Of a DNA stretch of 5,758 nt, positions 1 through 5,342 are shown in pieces; the first letter of the stretch is position 1, and every line of letters starts with the position of its first letter. The stretch is from positions 5,908-11,665 of the forward strand of contig PLCG01000040.1 in assembly GCA_003135575.1 (NCBI GenBank), in the 5' to 3' direction. The stretch is from Nitrososphaerota archaeon (GTDB taxonomy: Archaea; Thermoproteota; Nitrososphaeria; Nitrososphaerales; Gagatemarchaeaceae). Under the pieces are notes generated by a model. It saw only the letters and a program-made list of their open reading frames with translations, did not search any database and had not been told where the DNA came from. Both the position numbers and the translations under genes were made by a program.

Positions 1-264
1 CTCAACGTCACCCTATCGCAGATACAGTCACGTTCTTTCGAGTTGCTTGGAGACGACCAATCATCGTCCATAACTTTTGCGGTGCCTGACGGAAGGTATT
101 CCTACCAACTTTATCCGAATTCTTCTCGAAATGAGCAAGGTCCTCTGGAAGTGTTAGCAGGTCCATCGTTTGGAGGCGTGCAAGTGAGTGGAGCGACCGG
201 CTTCGTCATTGTGAGCGGCTTCGATTTGCAGTTATGCGCCGCATATCCCGCGGTTGTAACGTGA
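1..264 (+). CDS. C-terminal end of an archaeal surface protein (5' partial)
   Basis: The reading frame is open from the first base to a TGA at 262-264, so this is the last 87 residues of a gene that starts outside the window. The piece SITFAVPDGRYSYQLYP (about residues 23-39), followed by GVQVSGATGFVIVSGF, resembles the end of a beta-sandwich domain seen in many archaeal secreted proteins, often as tandem copies, with a pattern like 'I-F-x-N-G-T-Y-x-Y-x-V ... G-x-V-x-V-x-G'. This is recalled family knowledge, not a search. One sequon (NVT) sits at residues 2-4 and another (NSS) lies inside the domain. The likely role is an extracellular or cell-wall structural or adhesion protein. The gene ends 25 bp before the first repeat copy. 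A TTG at 43 could only be an internal codon, since the frame continues upstream. The reading frame is well supported; the function is inferred. Confidence 0.75.
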   Translation, partial: LNVTLSQIQSRSFELLGDDQSSSITFAVPDGRYSYQLYPNSSRNEQGPLEVLAGPSFGGVQVSGATGFVIVSGFDLQLCAAYPAVVT

Positions 265-280
265 CACCGCGTTTCGATTC

Positions 281-289
281 CAAGTATTT
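281..289 (+). promoter_or_regulatory. Possible TATA-like box for the gene at 315
   Basis: CAAGTATTT places a TATT-type element about 28 bp before ATG 315, the spacing expected for an archaeal TATA box with a leaderless transcript. If so, repeat R1 fills the gap between TATA box and start. However, CAAGTAT also precedes repeat R2, where it is coding sequence, so it may simply be part of the repeat's extended flank. Confidence 0.25.
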
Positions 290-313
290 CGTCGGCGGCG
301 TAGCTCGCTCGGA
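290..313 (+). repeat. Dispersed direct repeat, copy R1
   Basis: This copy holds the 18-nt core GCGGCGTAGCTCGCTCGG (295-312), preceded by CGTCG. It lies 25 bp after the stop of the partial first gene and ends 1 bp before the preferred ATG of the next gene (315). The upstream flank CAAGTAT (281-287) is shared with copy R2: over the 20 bases from CAAGTAT to the GGCGGCG, R1 and R2 match at 17. The downstream flank AAATGAAAT resembles that of R4 (AAATCAAAT). Confidence 0.9.
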
Positions 314-314
314 A

Positions 315-1043
315 ATGAAATCCTCGGTCGCTATGCTCGGAAAAGGCAGAACACTGTTTCAAAACCCTAAAGAGCCACCTCGGTCAATTCCCACTTCGAG
401 TTCCTTGAATTTTGTTGCAAAAGGAATTACCGCCCTTGCAGGGGTTGCCGTCCTAATCGCGTTGGTAGTGGTTGTCGGAGGTCTCTTCGTGTTTGTCCTG
501 TCTACGACCGGCAACTCAACCTCGACCAGAACTTCTTCCGCATTGTCCTCTTCAACAAGTTTCGCCGTGAAGGACGTCGCTCTAGAGACGCCTCTGAACC
601 AGCCCCCCTGTCAGGGACTTTTTTGCCAATCATCCGCCGAAATTTTGGGGACAGTCACGGTAGACGGGAGTTCACCCCTGAGCTGTATCGACGTATCGCT
701 GAATGGCACGTCTGCAGGTTCCTCATGCTGGAACTTGACATCTCCATATTTCACAAGCGTGCAATGCAACGGCAGCGGCGCAAATTCCTCCTGCACCACG
801 GTGTCTACTCGGAATACGAACACCGAGACAACCCGCACATTTCCGTTCAACTATTTCATCCAAGGCGGAGGTGACGGCATCCCGAACATAGTGTCTGGGC
901 AGACCTATCTGGTATCTCTCGTTGCTCAGTTCGAAGATGGGAGTCATTCCACCATGTCTTCAACGGTTATAGCCGTTGCTAGCAGTAACTTCTCGGTCTC
1001 TACTGTTTCGCGCACCGTCTCAAGTATCGCGCCGGCGGCGTAG
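315..1043 (+). CDS. Membrane-anchored, Cys-rich, Ser/Thr-rich surface protein (242 aa)
   Basis: I do not recognise a named family. From ATG 315 the product has a short basic N-terminus, one strong transmembrane segment (about residues 38-62, GITALAG...FVFVL), a Ser/Thr-rich linker (63-83) and an extracellular domain with six cysteines (99, 104, 124, 138, 151, 160), which suggests disulfides. Sequons are frequent (NST, NGT, NLT, NGS, NSS). The segment GTVTVDGSSPLSCIDVSLNG and the later VSGQTYLVSLVAQFEDGS look like strands of an Ig-like sandwich. The frame also allows ATG 234, but that would overlap the previous gene by 31 bp and translate repeat R1, adding 27 residues with no secretion feature; ATG 333 is another option. 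The stop codon TAG (1041-1043) lies inside repeat R2, so the last residues (PAA) are repeat-encoded. Probable role: glycosylated surface protein tethered to the membrane. Confidence 0.8.
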   Translation: MKSSVAMLGKGRTLFQNPKEPPRSIPTSSSLNFVAKGITALAGVAVLIALVVVVGGLFVFVLSTTGNSTSTRTSSALSSSTSFAVKDVALETPLNQPPCQGLFCQSSAEILGTVTVDGSSPLSCIDVSLNGTSAGSSCWNLTSPYFTSVQCNGSGANSSCTTVSTRNTNTETTRTFPFNYFIQGGGDGIPNIVSGQTYLVSLVAQFEDGSHSTMSSTVIAVASSNFSVSTVSRTVSSIAPAA

Positions 1044-1053
1044 CTCGCTCGGA
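1030..1053 (+). repeat. Dispersed direct repeat, copy R2
   Basis: The core GCGGCGTAGCTCGCTCGG is at 1035-1052. Upstream it reads CGCCG where other copies mostly have CGTCG. The TAG within the core is the stop codon of the gene at 315-1043. Downstream, the sequence stays similar to that after R5: ATCAACT, then CGTTCGGACAAAA (1064-1076), against CGTTCGAACAAAA at 5375-5387, then an A/T-rich box. R2 and R5 thus share a longer unit of about 55-60 bp that includes a candidate promoter. Confidence 0.9.
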
Positions 1054-1070
1054 ATCAACTTTTCGTTCGG

Positions 1071-1084
1071 ACAAAACTATTTAC
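1071..1084 (+). promoter_or_regulatory. Candidate BRE/TATA promoter for the gene at 1112
   Basis: ACAAAA (1071-1076) followed by CTATTTAC (1077-1084) has the form of an archaeal BRE plus TATA box. Its centre is about 27 bp before ATG 1107 and 31 bp before TTG 1112, which fits a leaderless or nearly leaderless transcript. The matching element after repeat R5 has the same spacing to its gene. Confidence 0.4.
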
Positions 1085-1111
1085 GACTAGAACCGTCGCG
1101 CGTGTCATGAC

Positions 1112-1756
1112 TTGGTCAGCCAAAGCGCGCTTGTCTTCGTGGCAGCGATGCTCGCCACGAGTAGCGCATATGTCGCTCTCATGACCGCTTCTGGTTACGC
1201 ACCACAATCTTCTATCGCCACTACGACTTTTTCGATCGTAGGTTCTATCGACGGATTCCCAAGAGAATCGAATGGCGGCTGGGCGCTGCACTTCATTGGA
1301 AATGAACCTAATCCCGAAGGATGCAACAATCTGTTGAATACTACTCTCCAACAAGGCTACTCCGTGAACACCTACCTCTCGTCAAATGCTGTCAAGGCGG
1401 GAGACTTGGTCTGCGTCAGCGTCGTCCTTCAGAATGTGAACGGCACAGTGGTTACTTGGGGGCAATCGGACGAGCTGAGAGCGGGGTATAATGTGACCGA
1501 CTCCTCAGGACGAGTCGTCGATTCAATCGACTGCATCCCAACCGTGCCTCCTGTAGGCCAAGGTCAGGGCGCGAATGTTCCCCGCCTTTTTGTCGAGTGT
1601 TCTTCTGTCTGGGACACGAGTGTGTCCAACAAAGCTGGTGTTACCCCGCAACCCGGGTCTTACCACATCATTGCTTTCGCGTCGTATCCCGGTATCGGAG
1701 CAAATGAGACCGCAACCGCCCAATCGAGTTCTGACTTCATCATTCTTATGCCCTGA
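1112..1756 (+). CDS. Secreted or membrane-anchored surface protein (214 aa)
   Basis: The family is not recognised. The N-terminus (SALVFVAAMLATSSAYVALM, about residues 5-24) is hydrophobic and fits a signal peptide or signal anchor, though no basic residue precedes it. The rest is probably beta-rich: SIVGSIDGFP, VKAGDLVCVSVVLQNVNG and PGSYHIIAFASYP look like strands of a sandwich domain. Four cysteines (about 71, 101, 141, 163) could form two disulfides. Sequons include NTT, NGT, NVT and NET. The start is uncertain. TTG 1112 is the only usual start codon before the hydrophobic segment in this frame. An ATG at 1107 sits at the best distance from the promoter but is in another frame and stops at 1184. 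The 3' end overlaps the convergent minus-strand gene by 11 bp. Repeat R3 lies 17 bp past the stop. It probably works at the cell surface. Confidence 0.75.
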   Translation: MVSQSALVFVAAMLATSSAYVALMTASGYAPQSSIATTTFSIVGSIDGFPRESNGGWALHFIGNEPNPEGCNNLLNTTLQQGYSVNTYLSSNAVKAGDLVCVSVVLQNVNGTVVTWGQSDELRAGYNVTDSSGRVVDSIDCIPTVPPVGQGQGANVPRLFVECSSVWDTSVSNKAGVTPQPGSYHIIAFASYPGIGANETATAQSSSDFIILMP

Positions 1757-1991
1757 AACGTGCGGATTCACATCGTCGGCGGCGTAGCTCGCTCGGACGG
1801 GTGATCTCTGAGACTGTTGCATCGCGGGTAATCCTCTTCAAGTCCCACTTCCACCACGAATAGAGTGATAAGGCTACGAGGAATGCAATCAGCAAGACAG
1901 CTACTCCGATGGAGGTGATGTCAGGCATGGCCGTTGCGTTTCCTTGGCTTGTCATGGTGGTTGTTGCTTGGAGGACAGCGATGTCATTCAT
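1746..1991 (-). CDS. Small single-pass membrane protein (81 aa) whose C-terminus is encoded by the repeat
   Basis: No family is recognised. The product has an uncharged, Thr-rich N-terminus (TTTMTSQGNAT, with sequon NAT), one transmembrane helix (about residues 25-45, ITSIGVAVLLIAFLVALSLYS), then WWKWDLKRITRD. The positive-inside rule puts the N-terminus outside. Residues from about 65 to 74 (RPSELRRRRC) are the minus-strand reading of repeat R3, giving an unusually Arg-rich tail; the frame runs on to TAA (1746-1748), overlapping the 3' end of the convergent gene. The start is ATG at 1989-1991. I see no convincing TATA box or ribosome binding site before it. It is divergent from the surface-protein gene at 2193, and a similar pairing occurs at 3034/3439. 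It could be a partner of that protein, but this is only inferred from position. Chance ORF is less likely, given the clean helix and topology. Confidence 0.6.
   Translation of the reverse strand: MNDIAVLQATTTMTSQGNATAMPDITSIGVAVLLIAFLVALSLYSWWKWDLKRITRDATVSEITRPSELRRRRCESARFRA
1774..1797 (+). repeat. Dispersed direct repeat, copy R3
   Basis: The core GCGGCGTAGCTCGCTCGG is at 1779-1796, preceded by ATCGTCG. It lies 17 bp past the stop of the + strand gene and inside the 3' part of the convergent minus-strand gene, where it is translated. The upstream flank GCGGATTCACATCGTC is similar to that of R5 (GCGGACCCCATCGTC). No flank similarity is seen downstream. Confidence 0.9.
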
Positions 1992-2131
1992 TTGATTTCC
2001 CTAACGGAGGATTCCAACAATGCGAACAGTAAGTCAGGTTGTTCCAAGTCCGCAACCTTCCTCGACGGCATGATAGTTCTCTAAACTCGGGCTCATATTT
2101 GGCATTCGCCGCATGCCCAGCACACACGTCT

Positions 2132-2154
2132 ATGGTAGCACTTTGTGCTTCCAT
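2132..2154. promoter_or_regulatory. 23-bp near-perfect palindrome, candidate operator
   Basis: Arms ATGGTAGCAC (2132-2141) and GTGCTTCCAT (2145-2154) pair at 9 of 10 positions (T-T mismatch at 2136/2150) around the centre TTT. It ends 10 bp before the TATA-like box of the gene at 2193, the usual place for an archaeal activator or a repressor blocking the BRE. It is not followed by a T tract and lies far from any 3' end, so a terminator is unlikely. Confidence 0.5.
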
Positions 2155-2164
2155 TCAAAGGGCG

Positions 2165-2172
2165 TATTAGTA
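2165..2172 (+). promoter_or_regulatory. Candidate TATA box for the gene at 2193
   Basis: TATTAGTA is centred about 25 bp before ATG 2193, the spacing of an archaeal TATA box with a leaderless transcript. An A-rich stretch (CAAAGGG) precedes it, a weak BRE candidate. No Shine-Dalgarno sequence lies before the ATG, consistent with leaderless translation. Confidence 0.4.
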
Positions 2173-2192
2173 AGTCCGAGAATTGACCTGCT

Positions 2193-2942
2193 ATGAAGCT
2201 CGCTAGCAATTACGCACTCGTCGCGGCGTCCGTCATCATTGCTGCGGTCATCCTTTCTGCCAGTCTCATTGTCGCCCCCGCGATGGAGACCACGAAGACC
2301 AGCACCGCCACCTCCGTGATTACGACTACCTCCCCACCGGTCACAGTTATGAGCACGGTGAACTTCACAAGTACAATCAGGTCCACGACCACGGCTACCG
2401 ATACGGAGATGCCGTTGTTGCCGTGCGACCATCCTATCTCCCAATCCACTGGCACTCCCGTGCTGCTGATGCGCCCCAACTCCACGGGCTATGTCTGCGT
2501 GACCTACCATGTAGGCATCAACACCTACGTCCCCAAACCGGTACCGCTCTTCCCCATCACCATCGGCAAGTTCTCGTGCAGCACCGCCAATGGAACAAGG
2601 TATTGCACACCAGTAGAATCCCATTCGTTCCAGAGTAGCGTGATTCCCAGCAACGTAACCCTATCGGGAACCTTCAGCTTCTTCACGGTCGTCTACGTCG
2701 TCAAGGCGCTCAGCAACGCGACGGGCTTCTACGACTTTTCTGCCCCGGGGACCGGGTTCTGCGGCTTTGGCATACCCATGGCAGTGGGCTACTCGGCCTC
2801 GCAAGTCAACGCGTCTGCCTTCACGCGAAATATCACATGCCGCGCTCCGCCTGCCGCCGCTGTACCTGCCCCCCTTGTCGACATATTCTCAGAATACGTC
2901 TCAGGGATGAACGTAACGGGCATCAGTGGTTTCGGGCAGTAG
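2193..2942 (+). CDS. Membrane-anchored Cys-containing surface protein (249 aa)
   Basis: No named family is recognised. The layout is: signal anchor (about residues 7-28, YALVAASVIIAAVILSASLIV), a long Ser/Thr-rich linker (33-71), then an extracellular domain with six cysteines (78, 102, 129, 138, 190, 216) and many sequons (NFT, NST, NGT, NVT, NAT, NAS, NIT). The linker is typical of a glycosylated stalk. The stretch RPNSTGYVCVTY resembles strands of a beta-sandwich. The signal anchor ending in ILSASLIVAPAM is clearly similar to that of the propeller gene at 3439 (ILSSFVIAPAL), so the two genes may share an ancestor at the 5' end or a common sorting signal. The start ATG 2193 is well placed after a TATA-like box. 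The stop is TAG at 2940-2942, and repeat R4 follows 48 bp later. A divergent small membrane-protein gene lies upstream. Probable role: membrane-tethered surface protein; ligand unknown. Confidence 0.85.
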   Translation: MKLASNYALVAASVIIAAVILSASLIVAPAMETTKTSTATSVITTTSPPVTVMSTVNFTSTIRSTTTATDTEMPLLPCDHPISQSTGTPVLLMRPNSTGYVCVTYHVGINTYVPKPVPLFPITIGKFSCSTANGTRYCTPVESHSFQSSVIPSNVTLSGTFSFFTVVYVVKALSNATGFYDFSAPGTGFCGFGIPMAVGYSASQVNASAFTRNITCRAPPAAAVPAPLVDIFSEYVSGMNVTGISGFGQ

Positions 2943-2990
2943 CTGCTTGGGAAGGGATATTGCAGTCGCCAACCTTAAAGTGAAATCGAT

Positions 2991-3014
2991 CGTCGGCGGC
3001 GTAGCTCGCTCGGA
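2991..3014 (+). repeat. Dispersed direct repeat, copy R4
   Basis: The core GCGGCGTAGCTCGCTCGG is at 2996-3013, preceded by ATCGTCG. It lies between two convergent genes: 48 bp after the + strand stop (2942) and 19 bp beyond the minus-strand stop (3034). The downstream flank AAATCAAAT resembles R1 (AAATGAAAT). The 48 bp between the + gene and the repeat hold nothing I can name. Confidence 0.9.
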
Positions 3015-3033
3015 AATCAAATGCCGATGTCGG

Positions 3034-3273
3034 TCAATCTAATGGATAATCGAGTTTGTCGAACCTTCTCAGGACGAACCGTATAACTAGTATAAGACCT
3101 CCAAAGATTGCGAGGTAGACGCCCACCTGAGGAAATATCTCAGAACTCAATCTTGATCCGCAGCCAATCTGACATAGGTTGCCAATCTTAGAACTTACGT
3201 CGAGACTAATCGAACCGATTTCCCATAACCACAGGCAACCGCTCAAAATCGCGAAAATGCCCTCCCGGGGCAC
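3034..3273 (-). CDS. Small membrane protein with two possible helices (79 aa)
   Basis: No family is recognised. A hydrophobic stretch near the N-terminus (about residues 6-24, IFAILSGCLWLWEIGSISL) is followed by a 25-residue loop with Cys34 and Cys38 (CQIGC) and a transmembrane helix (about 49-68, QVGVYLAIFGGLILVIRFVL), then a charged tail RRFDKLDYPLD. The best start is GTG at 3271-3273; no ATG or TTG lies upstream before an in-frame TAG. This GTG is itself the end of a GAGGAGGTG motif that looks like a Shine-Dalgarno sequence, which leaves the true start unclear. It is divergent from the propeller gene at 3439 and convergent with the gene ending at 2942, the same arrangement as the minus-strand gene at 1746-1991. 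That parallel supports it being real. A role with the neighbouring surface protein is only inferred. Confidence 0.55.
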   Translation of the reverse strand: MPREGIFAILSGCLWLWEIGSISLDVSSKIGNLCQIGCGSRLSSEIFPQVGVYLAIFGGLILVIRFVLRRFDKLDYPLD

Positions 3274-3320
3274 CTCCTCAAAATAAGCCCGTTCTATGCT
3301 CTATGTGTCTAAAGGAGGTG
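3271..3320. promoter_or_regulatory. Inverted repeat CACCTCCT / AGGAGGTG in the divergent region
   Basis: CACCTCCT (3271-3278) and AGGAGGTG (3313-3320) are perfect 8-bp inverted copies 34 bp apart. Each reads outward as a strong Shine-Dalgarno-like motif; the + copy, AAAGGAGGTG (3311-3320), is an almost ideal anti-SD match. Yet on the + strand no usual start codon follows at a working distance, and on the minus strand the motif overlaps the GTG start. A paired protein-binding site is an alternative. The intervening sequence is A/T-rich (AAAATAAG, CTATGCTCTATG). Confidence 0.4.
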
Positions 3321-3394
3321 GAATCGGGCGGTAAGGGGGCATTGCACCCGCTGGCAGCACATTCCATCAAGAGACAGGGACATTGGGACAAAGG

Positions 3395-3402
3395 TATTAA
3401 TC
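3395..3402 (+). promoter_or_regulatory. Candidate TATA box for the propeller gene
   Basis: TATTAATC is centred about 40 bp before ATG 3439, which would give a leader of roughly 14 nt. Its TTAATCG is identical to the box before the gene at 5421. Three GACA motifs (starting at 3373, 3379 and 3387, the last two as GGGACA) lie just upstream and may be chance or a BRE/activator region. No clear ribosome binding site precedes the ATG. The rest of the 3274-3438 gap holds nothing else I can support. Confidence 0.35.
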
Positions 3403-3438
3403 GCGGATCATCGTTTTCGACCTTTCCTGTAAACAACC

Positions 3439-5217
3439 ATGACTGAAGCACCCGCGCACAGCAAGAATCGAAGTAACAAGTTTGTTGCAGCAGCTATTCT
3501 CACAGCGGCAGCCTTGATTCTTTCAAGCTTCGTCATCGCACCCGCTTTGAAGATGAGTGGCACGTTGACACAGACGACCAGCTCGACAAGTCAACTTGCA
3601 ACCTCATCAAGCGCGACTTCTACAGTCAGCTCCATGACCCCTGCAATTTCGCCAAATCTGGTCTGGAACTACAGCATTATTGCCACATTGCCCGTTACGG
3701 TAACTCCGGGGACCCCGCTCTTCGATCCCCAGAACGGGGACATCTACGTTCCCAGTACTCAGTTCGGAAACCAAATCTCTGTGATCTCAGGATCTTCGAA
3801 TACTGTGATCGCGAACGTGACGGTGAGCTATGGCGAAAAGGGGCTAACGTTCGACCCCGACAACGGCGACATCTACGTTTCGAATCGATTTGTGGGCACA
3901 ACACCTCTTGGTTCTCATATTCCGGCTAGCACTTTGTTGGTGATTTCGGGAGCAACCAACACCGTAGTAGCAAACGTGACCTTTCCCTCGAGTCTTTCTT
4001 ATCATACCCCCCTCACTCCGCCGGTTTTCGATCCCGCGAATGGAGACATCTACCTCGCGAGTCCAAACGGTAGCGGGGGAATCGAAGGCACTGTGTGGGT
4101 GATTTCAGGAACGACGAACACAGTGGTCGCAACCGTCAAGGCGCCATTCCCACAGACACCCTTTTTCGATTCGGCCAACGGCGAAATCTACATATCCGAC
4201 AATGTGAACTCGACGGTGTCAATCATTTCAAGTGCGACGAACACGATCGTCGCTACGGCCGCGGTCGAAGACGCTTTGACGCCAGTGCTGGACACTGAAA
4301 GCGGCAACCTCTACTTCCCGAACCTCAGCGGAATGTCCCTCACGGTCTTGTCGGGAAAGACGAACGCGGTCGTCGCCAACATAGCGGTTGGCCACAACCA
4401 TCCTCTCACGCCGGTCTTCGACCCTGAGAACGGGAACATCTACGTGCCATGCACCGAAGTGAACAGCCTCTCTGGAAGCATCTGGGTCGTTTCCGGAAGG
4501 ACGAACGAAGTCATCGCGAATATCGCGGTCGGCGACAATCCCAGGACGCCTGCGATTGACACGGCGACCGGAGACATAATCGTCCCCGCCGCGGCAGGGG
4601 ACACGATATCAATCATCTCAGGAACAACGAGTGAAGTGTTAGAGACCCTCAAGGTCGGAAACGGCCCTCTGACGCCAACGTTCGACCCGGAGAACGGCGA
4701 CGCCTACGTGCCGAACAATAACACAGGCGGATCTCCCGGGACCGTCTCAGTAATTAGCGCTTCGAACCTTCTTTCATCTCTGGTGTCCCACCTTGCCAAG
4801 CTGGAGAACCTTGATTCGAGCGGTGCTCTTGCGGACTACGCCACGAACGCAACGATGATCGTGTCGGGCGTCAGCCAGGGTGCGGGACCGGCGACGGGAA
4901 CAAGGACTTACACGGGGACAGGCGAGATTTGCACCCCCCTCAACTATCTGTTCGGAGGCTCAAGCTGCCTTTCAGGTTTCCCCCTCAGTACGAAGAGCTT
5001 TCAGTTCACGATTCAGTCTTTCAATACTACCCGCCTTCCTGATGGGACAGTTGAGATCTCGGCGAACCTGGCATTCGTTGGCTCGAGCGGGTTGGACGGC
5101 GCTTTCAACGGGACCATCTCTGCGAGGTACGAATACACCTTTCAACACGGGACCTGGTTGATTTCGCAAGAGGACTGGAACTTCACGAGATTCGACGTCC
5201 AATACGCGCAGCACTAG
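3439..5217 (+). CDS. Membrane-anchored YVTN-type beta-propeller with NTF2-like C-terminal domain (592 aa)
   Basis: The N-terminus has a short polar head with Lys and Arg (MTEAPAHSKNRSNK), a signal anchor (about 15-37) and a Ser/Thr-rich linker (39-68). Eight repeats of roughly 42 residues follow, each built as [V/F]-D-x-x-x-G-[D/N/E]-I-Y-V-P, then S-V-I-S-G-x-T-N-x-V-[V/I]-A-N-[I/V]-x-V-G. The key Asp falls at about 96, 139, 198, 244, 285, 328, 374 and 416. This is the pattern of YVTN/YncE-like beta-propellers, found in many archaeal surface-layer proteins and usually seven- or eight-bladed. The N-terminal strand (YSIIATLPVT) probably closes the last blade. From about residue 445 the sequence changes: a helix-like HLAKLENLDSSGALADYATNATMIVSG, then strands ending in EYTFQHGTWLISQEDWNF, which resembles the NTF2/SnoaL-like fold. 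No catalytic residues are evident; binding or adhesion outside the cell is likely. Many sequons are present. The anchor resembles that of the gene at 2193. Confidence 0.9.
   Translation: MTEAPAHSKNRSNKFVAAAILTAAALILSSFVIAPALKMSGTLTQTTSSTSQLATSSSATSTVSSMTPAISPNLVWNYSIIATLPVTVTPGTPLFDPQNGDIYVPSTQFGNQISVISGSSNTVIANVTVSYGEKGLTFDPDNGDIYVSNRFVGTTPLGSHIPASTLLVISGATNTVVANVTFPSSLSYHTPLTPPVFDPANGDIYLASPNGSGGIEGTVWVISGTTNTVVATVKAPFPQTPFFDSANGEIYISDNVNSTVSIISSATNTIVATAAVEDALTPVLDTESGNLYFPNLSGMSLTVLSGKTNAVVANIAVGHNHPLTPVFDPENGNIYVPCTEVNSLSGSIWVVSGRTNEVIANIAVGDNPRTPAIDTATGDIIVPAAAGDTISIISGTTSEVLETLKVGNGPLTPTFDPENGDAYVPNNNTGGSPGTVSVISASNLLSSLVSHLAKLENLDSSGALADYATNATMIVSGVSQGAGPATGTRTYTGTGEICTPLNYLFGGSSCLSGFPLSTKSFQFTIQSFNTTRLPDGTVEISANLAFVGSSGLDGAFNGTISARYEYTFQHGTWLISQEDWNFTRFDVQYAQH
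3718..4764 (+). repeat. Eight intragenic propeller-blade repeats
   Basis: Within the 592-aa gene, the motif 'D-P-x-N-G-D-I-Y-V' recurs eight times at spacings of 43, 59, 46, 41, 43, 46 and 42 residues. The second and third blades carry insertions (GTTPLGSHIPAS and SYHTPLTPP). Blades 5 and 7 are the most diverged (DTESGNLYFP and DTATGDIIVP). The repeats are conserved at protein level more than at DNA level, so they are old rather than recent duplications. Confidence 0.85.
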
Positions 5218-5342
5218 CCTTGAACGAACCCTCACAACACAGTCTACGAGAGGCGCACTAATAGGGGTCGCTGAGACATCTACGACGCTTGCCCGGTAAG
5301 TCCAACTAGCCAGGATATGCCAAGAATCTGGGCGGACCCCAT

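Larger units (their letters stand above)
1992..2192. promoter_or_regulatory. Divergent intergenic region between the genes at 1991 (-) and 2193 (+)
   Basis: These 201 bp separate two divergent starts. The right half holds a palindrome (2132-2154) and a TATA-like box (2165-2172), listed separately. The left half shows no clear promoter for the minus-strand gene; the sequence right before its ATG reads GGGAAATCAA on the minus strand. I see no RNA gene or further ORF with coding character. Confidence 0.5.

Noticed and set aside
290..313. Repeat as an intrinsic terminator
   Set aside because: The core forms only a weak hairpin (GCG-TAGCT-CGC) and no T tract follows consistently, although its position at gene 3' ends fits. 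A role in RNA 3' ends by another mechanism is not excluded.
234..314. N-terminal extension of the gene at 315 to ATG 234
   Set aside because: It would overlap the previous gene and translate repeat R1 into a segment with no secretion signal; ATG 315 gives a normal membrane-anchored protein.
2130..2624. 164-aa minus-strand ORF opposite the gene at 2193
   Set aside because: It is Gly/Arg/Asp-rich with no domain character and mirrors the codon bias of the real gene on the other strand, which has a signal anchor and sequons.
3318..3446. 42-aa + strand ORF starting with the GTG of AAAGGAGGTG
   Set aside because: The start codon is part of the SD-like motif itself, the product has no recognisable features, and the ORF runs into the start of the propeller gene.
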